Assembly (NCBI GenBank): GCA_050633325.1
Contig: JBOEGH010000005.1
Location: forward strand, 124,001 to 188,000
Direction of reading: 5' to 3'
DNA length: 64,000 nucleotides
From: UBA1672 sp050633325
GTDB lineage: Bacteria; Pseudomonadota; Alphaproteobacteria; Micavibrionales; Micavibrionaceae
Shown piece after piece: positions 17,124 to 25,756 of this stretch (positions are counted from its first letter, which is position 1; each line of letters starts with the position of its first letter). The translations under genes were made by a program, and so were the position numbers. The notes beneath the pieces are model-generated. The model was not told where the DNA came from. It did no database searches and saw only the letters and a program-made list of their open reading frames with translations.

Positions 17124-17459
17124 ATGACAACGTTATTGCCACAAGATCAAAACGACAATCCAATACCTGCATTAAGAATGAAAAACGGCGGAGCACACAG
17201 CATTTCTGTAAGTGCATCATCAACACGTAATTCTAATGCTTTCGCAGAAAATACACGCGTAGTTAGCATATACGCAGACACGCCAATATATATCGCATTC
17301 GGAGGTTCATCCGTTACAGCGACAACAAGTGACCACTTCTTTCCTGCTGGCATTTACTATGACGTTGCAATAGGCGGAGACAAAAGCGCTCATTACACAC
17401 ATATTGCCGCACTGCAAGTAAGCGAAAGCGGTAATTTGTATATTTCGGAAAAAGAATAA
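17124..17459 (+). CDS. Small beta-rich protein, unknown
   Basis: 111 residues, no signal peptide or membrane segment, rich in Ser, Ala and Thr with alternating hydrophobic residues. ENTRVVSIYADTPIYIAFGG and HFFPAGIYYDVAIGG suggest a small beta-sandwich. An AAGGAG Shine-Dalgarno precedes the ATG, and the terminator just upstream excludes a longer form. I recognise no family. Proteins of this look occur among phage virion and head-decoration proteins, but there are no other phage genes here. The high basal expression implied by the strong ribosome-binding site is inference. Confidence 0.75.
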   Translation: MTTLLPQDQNDNPIPALRMKNGGAHSISVSASSTRNSNAFAENTRVVSIYADTPIYIAFGGSSVTATTSDHFFPAGIYYDVAIGGDKSAHYTHIAALQVSESGNLYISEKE

Positions 17460-17470
17460 AGATAACTAGC

Positions 17471-17501
17471 ATGAGGCAGTAAACAAACATAACTGCCTCA
17501 T
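17471..17501. terminator. Hairpin between convergent genes (candidate bidirectional terminator)
   Basis: ATGAGGCAGT (17471-17480) and ACTGCCTCAT (17492-17501) form a perfect ten-pair stem with an 11-base loop. It fills the 48-base gap between the convergent beta-rich gene and recR. There is no long T-run on either side, so termination is probable but not certain. Confidence 0.6.
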
Positions 17502-17507
17502 AACCAT

Positions 17508-18101
17508 CTAAGAACGAGACCTCAAAGCGGTAGTAATAGTTCCATCATCTAAATAATCCAGCTCCCCACCTACCGGAACACCATGAGCCAGATGAGAGAC
17601 ATTAACACCAAGAGGGCTAATATGATCTGATATGTAATGCGCTGTCGATTGACCGTCCACCGTTGCGCTCAACGCAAGAATGACCTCATCAATTATACCC
17701 TCGCCCAACTTAACTCGATCAACCAGCTTATGTATCCTCAAATCATCAGGACCAATACCATCCAACGCCGATAACAAACCGCCAAGAACATGATAACGCC
17801 CCAAAAACGCCCCTGTGCGCTCAATCGCCCAAACATCACTTACCTGCGCTACAACACATATTTTTTTATCGTCACGCTTAACATTTTCACAAATAGAGCA
17901 AGGGTCAATCATATCCAGATTACCACACACACTACAACTTTTAACGTTTTCTGCCGCATCAGACAAAGCATTAGCCAGTGGCATCATTAGCGCACTACGC
18001 TTTGATAACAAATGCAGTGCAATACGGCGCGCAGAACGATTACCTAACCCCGGGAGACCACCTAAAAGGCGAATTAAATGCTCTAATGGGCCATCAGTCA
18101 T
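17508..18101 (-). CDS. recR: Recombination mediator protein RecR
   Basis: 197 residues from the chosen ATG, matching the usual length of about 200. RecR works with RecF and RecO to load RecA at gaps and breaks. Visible are the helix-hairpin-helix GGLPGLGNRSARRIALHLL, the zinc finger CSVCGNLDMIDPCSIC, and the Toprim domain with HVLGGLLSALDGIGPDDLRI and the ILALSATVDGQSTA stretch. An in-frame ATG 18 codons upstream would add a non-conserved tail inside lolA. The chosen start overlaps the lolA stop by eight bases. No dnaX or ybaB gene is adjacent. Confidence 0.95.
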   Translation of the reverse strand: MTDGPLEHLIRLLGGLPGLGNRSARRIALHLLSKRSALMMPLANALSDAAENVKSCSVCGNLDMIDPCSICENVKRDDKKICVVAQVSDVWAIERTGAFLGRYHVLGGLLSALDGIGPDDLRIHKLVDRVKLGEGIIDEVILALSATVDGQSTAHYISDHISPLGVNVSHLAHGVPVGGELDYLDDGTITTALRSRS

Positions 18102-18726
18102 TATATCGTGGCTTCCCGCTTTTCTTATCCGGGTTGGAATAAACAAATAACTCATGCTTATGTTCCATTCCGGTTTTAAGGTAGAACAATTCCACTTCTG
18201 TAATCATGCCCTGACCATCAATAATTCGCCATTTTTTAAGCTCAAAAGGATCTTTACCAAAAGCAAATGTAATAGATCCTGCATCTTTATCATCTGCTTG
18301 AACAACCCTAACCTGCAACAAGCCACCTGCATATTTCGCATCTTGAACCATCAAATCATCATCAAGGGAGAAGTTCTTGCGTAAGAAAAAATTAGCCAAT
18401 GTTGATTTAATCGGAGCATTTGTTTGCTCTTTCAAATCGGCATCATAAAAATATATAAACACACCATCTGCAACCACAAAATCGTCCAAAGGCGGATCAT
18501 AATCAAATCTTAGCTTGCCTGGTCTTTGTAAATAAAATGTACCGACAAGCTGTGACCCGTTATGTGTTGTTTGCACAAAACGCGCCTGCGCAGTTTTCAT
18601 ATTTTGCAAATATTTCTCTGCGCGATCTATATCCTCAACAGAAGCATGAGTAATTTCGTTTGCAAATACCGGAGTAAACACCCCCATTGCAAAAAACAAA
18701 GCAATTAACCGTAGAGTAAATTTCAT
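18094..18726 (-). CDS. lolA: Outer-membrane lipoprotein carrier LolA
   Basis: The 210-residue periplasmic protein has a signal peptide (residues 1-22, ending VFA) and the LolA half-barrel: EKYLQNMKTAQARFVQTTHNG, then GTFYLQRPGKLRFDYDPP, DGVFIYFYDADLKEQTNAPI and the late LKKWRIIDGQGMITEVEL strand. LolA carries lipoproteins from the LolCDE complex to the outer membrane. It follows ftsK, the usual alphaproteobacterial neighbour, with a 119-base gap, and overlaps recR at its 3' end. Confidence 0.93.
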   Translation of the reverse strand: MKFTLRLIALFFAMGVFTPVFANEITHASVEDIDRAEKYLQNMKTAQARFVQTTHNGSQLVGTFYLQRPGKLRFDYDPPLDDFVVADGVFIYFYDADLKEQTNAPIKSTLANFFLRKNFSLDDDLMVQDAKYAGGLLQVRVVQADDKDAGSITFAFGKDPFELKKWRIIDGQGMITEVELFYLKTGMEHKHELFVYSNPDKKSGKPRYND

Positions 18727-18845
18727 AACATTTCCCTTAACTGACCTATATCAACAATAACAATGATACCGCAAACAACAAAGATGTTACCCCATGTTAT
18801 ACATGCAGAAATAAAATTAAGATATAAAACCAGTCAAGAAAACAG

Positions 18846-21410
18846 TTAAACTTCGCTAAAATCGCTTACCAATATCTGGCGCTTACCCGTAGAACTAGCG
18901 GGAGATATAACTCCTTGACGCTCCATCTCTTCTACAATGCGGGCTGCTCTGTTATATCCAATTTGCAAGTGCCTTTGAATAAAGCTTGTAGACACTTTCC
19001 CTTCACGCGCAATAACTGCAACCGCTTTGTCGTACAGTTCATCAACCTTATTATCTCCACCTTCAGAACCACCAAACATCGCGTTCATAACATCTGAACC
19101 GGCAAAATCACCATCTTCACTGGTAACGTCACTGATATATGTTGGCGCACCTTGAGAGCGCAAGAAATCAGTTGTTTTCTCAACATCCTCATCAGTAACA
19201 AACGGCCCGTGAACACGCGTAATACGACCACCAGGTGCCATGTACAACATGTCACCCATACCAAGAAGCTGTTCTGCCCCACCTTCACCAAGGATAGTAC
19301 GGGAATCAATCTTAGAGGTAACCTGAAAAGAAATACGCGTTGGAAAGTTTGCCTTAACAACACCGGTAATAACATCAACAGACGGCCTTTGCGTCGCCAT
19401 AATCAAATGAATACCCGCCGCACGTGCCATCTGCGCCAAACGCTGTATTGCATTTTCAACATCCTTACCCGCAACCAACATAAGATCAGCAAATTCGTCA
19501 ACAATCACTACAATATAAGGTAACTCTGCCAACTCCATTGCCACATCTTCAAATATAGGCTTGCCTGTATCTGGCTCAAATCCTGTTTGAACCTTGTGCA
19601 TAATTTGCTCATCGTTTTTAAGTGCTTCACGAATACGTTGATTATAACCATCAACATTTCTTACGCCCAGTTTGGACATATTACGGTAACGATCCTCCAT
19701 CTCCCTAACTGCCCATTTCAGAGCAACAACCGCCTTACCCGGCTCTGTCACAACAGGTGTTAATAAGTGAGGGATATCATCATAGACAGATAATTCCAAC
19801 ATTTTGGGATCAATCATAATGAAACGGCACTGTTCCGGCGATAAACGGTAAAGCAACGACATAATCATCGTATTAACCGCAACAGATTTACCTGAACCCG
19901 TAGTACCCGCAACCAACAAGTGAGGCATCTTCGCAAGGTCTGCCAATATCGGTTGCCCACCAATATCCTTACCCAAAATAAGAGGAAGCTTAGCGCTTGT
20001 TTTTTCATACAAACGTGAAGACAACATATCCTTCATGAAAACTGTTTGACGCATCTTATTCGGCAACTCAATACCAATAACATTACGACCAGGTATCACC
20101 GCACAACGCACAGATATCGCAGACATTGAACGTGCAATATCATCGCCCAGAGAAATAACACGAGATGACTTCGTTCCTGGTGCTGGCTCTAATTCATATA
20201 AGGTAACAACCGGACCAGGATGAATACTTACAATTTCACCCTTAATATTATAGTCTGCCAATACATTCTTAAGTAACTCCGCATTACGTCGCAGAGCATC
20301 CTCATTTAATGTCGGACACGCCACATCCTCAGGAACATCTTGAATCATAGAAATTGACGGCAACTCCCATTCCGCATCGACATCCGATAAGGCAAATCGT
20401 TGTTGCGCAGAATCTTGGTTTTGCGACGATGGCTTAGGCGTAGATTGTTTTGGCTTAACAACAGGTATCGAAGACTTTGTAGATGGCAGTGTATCTTCAA
20501 TACTGTCATTAGTATTAGAAACAGCAATCGGCGCAGAAGGTTTAGCAACAGGACGTTTAGATTCCGCCTGCAATGCACTTTCCTCTTTCTTGATTTTTGT
20601 CTTTGCAATAGAAGCCTTATGCTCCGCCTTAGCATTCGCACGCTCGTCTTTCATTGCTGCTATCTTATCCATAATTCCAAGATGCATGGGCTCGCTTTGA
20701 TATTCAGGTTCGTTATAATGCGCAACCCAACCAAAAAATCTATGCACCATAGATGCAATAAAACCAATAACGGTAAATGACATTACCTTTACCCTGAACC
20801 ACATAGAAGCAATCTCATAACGGCTAAAAGCAGCACCATACAAAAAGATAGACGCCGACAAAGCCCCGCATAACGTACCAATTACATAGTGCATATAAGG
20901 TATATGCAAAAACTGTGTAACTGACATAATTTTATTAAAGATAAGAGCACCCGCGCTGCTGCCCAAATATGGATGAACAGCCCAGCTTCCTGATGGAATC
21001 TGCGCCAAAGCTACAGACGCCAACACAGACGCAACCAATATAGATGCTAATCTTAACATAATCGGGCGAACAGATTGGCGTTTAAAAATTCTATAACTCC
21101 ACATCGCGAAAGCCATGGCCAAAACAAAAGAACCAAAACCAAGGGTTTGCAACAATATATCAGAAACCCATGCCCCCGGAGCTGCACCAATATTTGTTAT
21201 AACTCCATCAGTATCTACGGAAGCCGTATTCCACGATGGATCACTGCTGTTATAGCTCAATAAGGATGAAAGAACGAAAGCAGCAACGGCAAAAAACACC
21301 AAAGCAACCCCATCGACAAGACGACGTGCAATGAAAGCCTGTAACGAATCAGGCAAAAATGATGATTTTTTCTTCTTACGAGGACGTTTAATTGTACGAG
21401 AACGCGCCAT
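18846..21410 (-). CDS. ftsK: DNA translocase FtsK
   Basis: 854 residues from the ATG at 21410, which has AGGAAAAG about nine bases upstream. An upstream in-frame ATG adds a non-conserved 17-residue tail. A basic N-terminus (TIKRPRKKKK) leads into four transmembrane helices (about 20-200). A polar Ala/Lys/Ser-rich linker (about 250-340) and the motor follow, with Walker A VAGTTGSGKSVAVN, Walker B VVIVDEFADLM and ATQRPSVDVITG. The C-terminal gamma winged-helix domain (YDKAVAVIAREGKVSTSFIQ, GYNRAARIVEEMERQG) reads polar KOPS sequences. FtsK couples chromosome dimer resolution at dif to septation. Confidence 0.96.
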   Translation of the reverse strand: MARSRTIKRPRKKKKSSFLPDSLQAFIARRLVDGVALVFFAVAAFVLSSLLSYNSSDPSWNTASVDTDGVITNIGAAPGAWVSDILLQTLGFGSFVLAMAFAMWSYRIFKRQSVRPIMLRLASILVASVLASVALAQIPSGSWAVHPYLGSSAGALIFNKIMSVTQFLHIPYMHYVIGTLCGALSASIFLYGAAFSRYEIASMWFRVKVMSFTVIGFIASMVHRFFGWVAHYNEPEYQSEPMHLGIMDKIAAMKDERANAKAEHKASIAKTKIKKEESALQAESKRPVAKPSAPIAVSNTNDSIEDTLPSTKSSIPVVKPKQSTPKPSSQNQDSAQQRFALSDVDAEWELPSISMIQDVPEDVACPTLNEDALRRNAELLKNVLADYNIKGEIVSIHPGPVVTLYELEPAPGTKSSRVISLGDDIARSMSAISVRCAVIPGRNVIGIELPNKMRQTVFMKDMLSSRLYEKTSAKLPLILGKDIGGQPILADLAKMPHLLVAGTTGSGKSVAVNTMIMSLLYRLSPEQCRFIMIDPKMLELSVYDDIPHLLTPVVTEPGKAVVALKWAVREMEDRYRNMSKLGVRNVDGYNQRIREALKNDEQIMHKVQTGFEPDTGKPIFEDVAMELAELPYIVVIVDEFADLMLVAGKDVENAIQRLAQMARAAGIHLIMATQRPSVDVITGVVKANFPTRISFQVTSKIDSRTILGEGGAEQLLGMGDMLYMAPGGRITRVHGPFVTDEDVEKTTDFLRSQGAPTYISDVTSEDGDFAGSDVMNAMFGGSEGGDNKVDELYDKAVAVIAREGKVSTSFIQRHLQIGYNRAARIVEEMERQGVISPASSTGKRQILVSDFSEV

Positions 21411-21618
21411 AGCAGCCACTTTTCCTATTATTATAGTTATTTTGAAATCGGCACAGATCATGCCACAAGGATATTAATATTATCATAACCGATTTATGAT
21501 CCAAAACTCAACAAAACTGCGATAAATTGCACATAAATTTTAATCTTAATATTTTCTTAACAGTTTCTCAGCTAATGTACGGCATAAAATTTCAATAATT
21601 TTACGGTGGGAATAATAT

Positions 21619-21954
21619 ATGCTGCAATTTCTAACTAACAGACTAGAGAAAAACAAACAGCGCACCAAATATTCAATTTACGTTTACCACAGTAACAAGA
21701 AAAGCAACCGTCTTCCTATGTGGAGAAGAGCCAGCTCCACAAGGAATATAAAACGGGCAATAAAGCATGCAAAACTACTACACCGTAAGCATAGAAATAA
21801 AGAAATTGAAATCAGAAAACATTTCTTCTGCACGTACAGCAAAAAATTTACCGGCAAAACGATAAAAGTCTACACCCCAAGAAGCCGAACATGGCTAAAC
21901 TTTGTAACATCACTAAAGTTAATCAAGAATCCCCAAAGGATCATCGGAAACTAA
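21619..21954 (+). CDS. Small highly basic protein, unknown
   Basis: 111 residues, strongly basic (Lys/Arg-rich throughout, for example KRAIKHAKLLHRKHRNKEIE) with no signal peptide or membrane segment. It has its own 157-base upstream region and a GGTGGG about eight bases before the ATG. Its last 36 bases overlap the end of the convergent repeat protein. No family is recognised. The composition would suit a nucleic-acid-binding protein, but in AT-rich DNA a Lys-rich frame can also arise by chance, so the gene is plausible rather than certain. Confidence 0.45.
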   Translation: MLQFLTNRLEKNKQRTKYSIYVYHSNKKSNRLPMWRRASSTRNIKRAIKHAKLLHRKHRNKEIEIRKHFFCTYSKKFTGKTIKVYTPRSRTWLNFVTSLKLIKNPQRIIGN

Positions 21955-22257
21955 TTCTGCTATTTGCTCATAAACAGTTGCGTTTTCTTCCATCTGCTCA
22001 CGAATAGGTTCATTCTGCTCAGCTAGAGTGTGAAAAAATCCACCAGCATCATTAAGCAAACGACCGGTCAATTCCGCATGGGTAGACCCTTCAAGAATCC
22101 CTTCAGGAGAAGTAAGAATAAGCTCGCTCATTTGTTCAAACACAGTAGCATTTTCTGTCATCTGCTCTGTAAGCTCTTCATTTTGCTCAGCAAGAGTACG
22201 AAAGAATGTCGCAGCATCCCCAAGAAGTTTGCTCGCAAGTTCTGCATGTGTAGGCAT
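21919..22257 (-). CDS. Small acidic protein made of two internal repeats, unknown
   Basis: 112 residues consisting almost entirely of two related units of about 54 residues. Both begin THAEL and continue with FF(R/H)TLAEQNE, EQM.ENATV(F/Y)EQ(M/I)(A/S)EL and end in GILE or GILD. The pattern predicts two helical hairpins in an acidic cytoplasmic protein. No signal peptide or membrane segment is present, and no function is recognised. AGGAGC lies seven bases before the ATG on the minus strand. It overlaps the convergent basic protein at its 3' end. Confidence 0.8.
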   Translation of the reverse strand: MPTHAELASKLLGDAATFFRTLAEQNEELTEQMTENATVFEQMSELILTSPEGILEGSTHAELTGRLLNDAGGFFHTLAEQNEPIREQMEENATVYEQIAELVSDDPLGILD

Positions 22258-22302
22258 AAAAGCTCCTTAAATCATTTTACTATAATTACTCGGTGGATAT
22301 AT

Positions 22303-22323
22303 TAACATGACTTTATCATGTTA
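22303..22323. repeat. Inverted repeat downstream of pheA
   Basis: TAACATGA (22303-22310) and TCATGTTA (22316-22323) are perfect eight-base arms with a five-base spacer, between the pheA stop and the start of the repeat protein. There is no T-run on the minus strand, so a protein-binding site upstream of the repeat gene is as likely as a terminator for pheA. Confidence 0.5.
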
Positions 22324-22354
22324 GCGCAAGGCTTTATTTTATTAGCCCCCTCTT

Positions 22355-23221
22355 TTATAACTCCCCCATGGGAACCTTATATGTTTTGCGTGATGAATGC
22401 GCCAAGTAAGCCCCAAGCAGCTTTACATCTTTCGCAAAAAAGCCAAGCTCTTCCAGGGCGCGATTGAATGCCCTACTCTCCGGATGACCTTCAATATCAC
22501 AGTAAAAGCGTGCCGCCTGAAAGTTCTCATCTACATATGACTCTAACTTAGTTATACTTAAGCCATTAGTTGCAAATCCACCAAGAGCTTTATAAAGAGA
22601 CGCAGGTATATTACGAACTTCAAACAGCAAACTCGTCATAACGTTGTCTGCGTCAATATCAGGGAAGTCAGGATCAGGTGACAATATAAGAAAACGCGTC
22701 ATATTGTTATTTTGATCCTCTATCCCTCTCGCAAGAATATCCAAATCATATATTTCTGCCGCTAAGGATGAGGAAATAGACGCACTATGCACATCATTTT
22801 TACGCGCAATTTCACTTGCTGCACCTGCTGTATCTGCATGCACATAAGGTTTAGCACCAAGTTTTTTCAAATATTCTTTACATTGGGGTATAGCATGAAC
22901 ATGGCTGTGTACATGTTTTACATCCTCTATCTTAGCACCCTTAACACCAAGCAACATATGATTAACCGGCTGAAAATGCTCACCAATAATAAACAGGTCT
23001 TCTTTTGGCATTAAATGATGCACATCGGCAACACGCCCCGCAATTGTATTATCGACAGGAATCATTGCTAAATCTGCGCGACCATCAGCCACAGCACGAA
23101 AAGCATCATCAAATGAAGTACATGGCAATGTCTCTAAGTCAGGATAAACGGCACGACACGCCATATCGGAATATGCGCCATGCTCCCCTTGAAAGGCGAT
23201 AGATTTTTGCTTGCTACTCAT
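22355..23221 (-). CDS. pheA: Prephenate dehydratase
   Basis: Converts prephenate to phenylpyruvate in phenylalanine synthesis. The 288-residue monofunctional enzyme has the PDT domain (IAFQGEHGAYSDMACRAVYP, then MIPVDNTIAGRVADVHHLM and the NNMTRFLIL catalytic TRF motif). A C-terminal ACT domain binds phenylalanine (TSLLFEVRNIPASLYKALGG, SITKLESYV, where family members have ESRP). No chorismate mutase domain is fused. It is transcribed divergently from the cytochrome c gene across 213 bases. Confidence 0.95.
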   Translation of the reverse strand: MSSKQKSIAFQGEHGAYSDMACRAVYPDLETLPCTSFDDAFRAVADGRADLAMIPVDNTIAGRVADVHHLMPKEDLFIIGEHFQPVNHMLLGVKGAKIEDVKHVHSHVHAIPQCKEYLKKLGAKPYVHADTAGAASEIARKNDVHSASISSSLAAEIYDLDILARGIEDQNNNMTRFLILSPDPDFPDIDADNVMTSLLFEVRNIPASLYKALGGFATNGLSITKLESYVDENFQAARFYCDIEGHPESRAFNRALEELGFFAKDVKLLGAYLAHSSRKTYKVPMGEL

Positions 23222-23434
23222 TTTATATTTTCCATATGATTTAAAATTCAGTTATTTATCATTTTTTGATTGAATGACTATACGTAAAGAGTATACCTAT
23301 GTCGATAAAAGGACGTAAACATAGATATTTTTATTATTTAGTGTTTAATATCATCCAAATATTGAATACAATCATGACAAAGGATCTAAACGCCCCTTTT
23401 AAAATTAACATTAACCAAGGTAATTTGATCGCCC

Positions 23435-24085
23435 ATGTCCAGTTTTGAATTTAATAAAATTTTCGCCGCCCTTCTATGTGTTGGAATAACTGTCATGCTA
23501 CTCAACTTTGTAACTGACAAAATCATAGTAAGTGAAGATTTGAAAAAAGATGTAGTTGCAATTGACGGCGCCGCCACCAGTGGACACGGATCGGCAAAAC
23601 CGGCGAAACCTAAATTACCTGATCCGATCATGGCTTTACTTGCAACAGCAGACATTGCAAAAGGCGCAAAGATATCAAAAGCATGTGCGGCATGTCATTC
23701 ATTTGAAAAAGGTGGCCCTGTTAAACAAGGACCAAACCTTTGGGATATTACTAACGCTCCAAAAGCTGGTAAGGCTGGGTTCTCTTACTCAAAAGGAATG
23801 ATAGAAGCAGGTGGTACATGGGACTATGATTCACTAAACAAGTTCTTGGCAAAACCTAAAAAATTCATTGCCGGAACAAAGATGAACTTCGCAGGTCTTA
23901 AAAAACCAAAAGATCGCGCGGCGCTTGTTGCATGGTTACGCGAACAAGCAGACAGTCCTGTGGCGCTACCAAGTGAAGCTGAGATAGCAGCAGAGCAGTT
24001 GGCATTTGCCCCTCCTGCAGAGGAAGAAGCGGTAAATGAAGGAACTGTGACCACTGAAGAAGAAGCAACCCCTGACCATCATTAA
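23435..24085 (+). CDS. Membrane-anchored class I cytochrome c (CycM/c552 type)
   Basis: 216 residues. An uncleaved N-terminal anchor (about 8-26) is followed by an Ala/Pro-rich spacer. The cytochrome c domain has the haem-binding CAACH at 84-88 and the axial methionine M150 in GTKMNFAGL. An acidic tail (EEEAVNEGTVTTEEEATP) ends the protein. Membrane-bound cytochromes of this type carry electrons from the bc1 complex to the aa3 oxidase, whose genes are at 57-64 kb. It is a close relative of mitochondrial cytochrome c by motif spacing. Confidence 0.92.
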   Translation: MSSFEFNKIFAALLCVGITVMLLNFVTDKIIVSEDLKKDVVAIDGAATSGHGSAKPAKPKLPDPIMALLATADIAKGAKISKACAACHSFEKGGPVKQGPNLWDITNAPKAGKAGFSYSKGMIEAGGTWDYDSLNKFLAKPKKFIAGTKMNFAGLKKPKDRAALVAWLREQADSPVALPSEAEIAAEQLAFAPPAEEEAVNEGTVTTEEEATPDHH

Positions 24086-24127
24086 GTCTCAGTCAGGGCT
24101 TTGAACTAACACAGTAAATTATCATAT

Positions 24128-24152
24128 AGAAGGCTTTACTATGCCTTCTTTT
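24128..24152 (+). terminator. Intrinsic terminator of the cytochrome c gene
   Basis: AGAAGGC (24128-24134) pairs with GCCTTCT (24143-24149) across an eight-base loop, followed by further Ts on the plus strand. The second arm lies inside the last codons of the convergent holC gene. Confidence 0.55.
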
Positions 24153-24588
24153 CCCATCCGCCTGATTGCGACTGCTGCCAATAGGTTACATCAAATGCCT
24201 GCTTCTTATACTCTTTCCAACGCCCCCTTGCATCGCTAATAGCTTGTGGATCATGACCATCAAGCATTTCACAACACAAATCAAAGTCGCCCTGCTTATT
24301 TGACAAAGCGCCCTGACACAAAATCAAAACATCGGCACTGTTTGGATTATCATCACCAGCAGTAATCCATATCGGCTGCACCTCTGCATTTCCGTCCTTA
24401 GCACACCCATGTGGCAAGAAACTGTCCGAAGAAAAACTCCACAGATAATCGTTCATTTGAGCCACTTCATCATCATTGCACATTTTCACAACAATACGGT
24501 GCCCCTTATCTAAGGCCTTCGTCAAGATAACGCACAAGACCTGAGCCTGAGTTTGGTGCTGCAAATGATAAAACCTTACTTCTGCCAT
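24139..24588 (-). CDS. holC: DNA polymerase III chi subunit
   Basis: The 149-residue clamp-loader accessory protein, which links the polymerase to single-strand binding protein, shows the family pattern. It begins MAEVRFYHLQHQTQAQVLCVILTKA (as in positions 1-25) and has the VKMCNDDEVAQMNDYLW and SFLPHGCA segments. LILCQGALS and the RWKEYKKQAFDVTYW end also match. The chosen start has AAGGGG six bases upstream and lies one base after the stop of the aminomutase gene. It is often next to pepA in alphaproteobacteria; here the aminomutase sits between them. Confidence 0.9.
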   Translation of the reverse strand: MAEVRFYHLQHQTQAQVLCVILTKALDKGHRIVVKMCNDDEVAQMNDYLWSFSSDSFLPHGCAKDGNAEVQPIWITAGDDNPNSADVLILCQGALSNKQGDFDLCCEMLDGHDPQAISDARGRWKEYKKQAFDVTYWQQSQSGGWEKKA

Positions 24589-24589
24589 A

Positions 24590-25756
24590 CTACCCCTTAA
24601 CACCATCCCGGCTTTTTGAACATAATTCAGCTACATTATCAAAATAAAGGTGAGAGCACCCCTGATAATCCTCTACCGAATAAACATTACCATCAACCCT
24701 TTGAACATAGCTCTCATTTATGGGAATTTTACCACTACCACCTGGGATATCGAGCATGTATTTTGGCAAACAAATACCCGAAACACGACCTTGCAAATCT
24801 TTCATAATTTCCTGCCCCCTTTCAAGTGAAACACGAAAATGCGACGTACCTTTTGCACGATCCAAATGATGCAAATAATATGGTTGCACATGAATAGAAA
24901 CCAGCTCACGAAACAAATCCTCTAAGGAAGATGAGTCATCATTCACCCCCTTAAGAAGCACTGATTGAGATAAAATTAAACACCCAGAACGTCTTAATTC
25001 TGAAATTTTTTCAACAACATTGTTAGTGATTTCTTTAGCATGATTAATATGAACAATAACGTTAATGGCCTTACCCGAGGATTTCAAAACTGATAGCATC
25101 GTATCACCTATAATTGCGGGATTTGCAACAGGAATCCTCGTATGAATTCTAATAACTTTTACATGATCAATATCGTTCAAAATTTCTATTATTTTCCGCA
25201 TACGACGGGGTGATAAAATAAAAGGATCACCACCGGTTAGAATGACCTCCCAGATCTCTTTATGCGATTTTATATATTCAATAGCCAAATCAAATTCATC
25301 ATCAGATAGGTGATCTGCTCCTGCGCCAATCATCTCACGGCGAAAACAATACCTGCAATATACGGCGCAAATATTTGTAACTTTAAACAAAACCCTATCT
25401 TCATATCTGTGAACAATCCCAGCAACAGGAGAGTAGGTTTTATCCCCTATAGGATCATTTTCCTCATCAGGCGCATCATATAATTCATCAAGTGTAGGTA
25501 TGTATTGACGGCCAATGACATCCATCTCAGGTAATTTCACCCCCTTGATAAGGTCACGCACATGCGCGCTAATACCAATATCGTATCTGTCGGCCAACTT
25601 AATATATCCAACTTCATCACCCACGGGTAATAATCCGGCATTGCTCAAGTCAGCAATACTACGCAAGCGTTTGCGGGCAACATTAACACCGCCTGTTTTC
25701 GAATGATTGGTTTTCACTATATTATACTCAGAAAAATTGGGTTTATGATTGCTCAT
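24590..25756 (-). CDS. Lysine 2,3-aminomutase-like radical SAM enzyme
   Basis: 388 residues from the ATG at 25756. The radical-SAM cluster is C130-x3-C134-x2-C137 (CAVYCRYCFR), with the SAM-binding GGDP at 175-178. The PLP lysine is K343 in PGGSGK, and the two aspartates that hold the substrate amino group in clostridial lysine 2,3-aminomutase correspond to D299 and D336. EpmB-type enzymes lack the PGG-GK element, so an aminomutase making beta-lysine fits better than EF-P modification, though this is inference. The start overlaps the pepA stop by 14 bases and the end abuts holC. Confidence 0.88.
   Translation of the reverse strand: MSNHKPNFSEYNIVKTNHSKTGGVNVARKRLRSIADLSNAGLLPVGDEVGYIKLADRYDIGISAHVRDLIKGVKLPEMDVIGRQYIPTLDELYDAPDEENDPIGDKTYSPVAGIVHRYEDRVLFKVTNICAVYCRYCFRREMIGAGADHLSDDEFDLAIEYIKSHKEIWEVILTGGDPFILSPRRMRKIIEILNDIDHVKVIRIHTRIPVANPAIIGDTMLSVLKSSGKAINVIVHINHAKEITNNVVEKISELRRSGCLILSQSVLLKGVNDDSSSLEDLFRELVSIHVQPYYLHHLDRAKGTSHFRVSLERGQEIMKDLQGRVSGICLPKYMLDIPGGSGKIPINESYVQRVDGNVYSVEDYQGCSHLYFDNVAELCSKSRDGVKG

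Noticed and set aside
24590..25756. Assignment of the aminomutase as EpmB
   Set aside because: The PGGSGK lysine and both substrate aspartates favour a true lysine 2,3-aminomutase-type enzyme.
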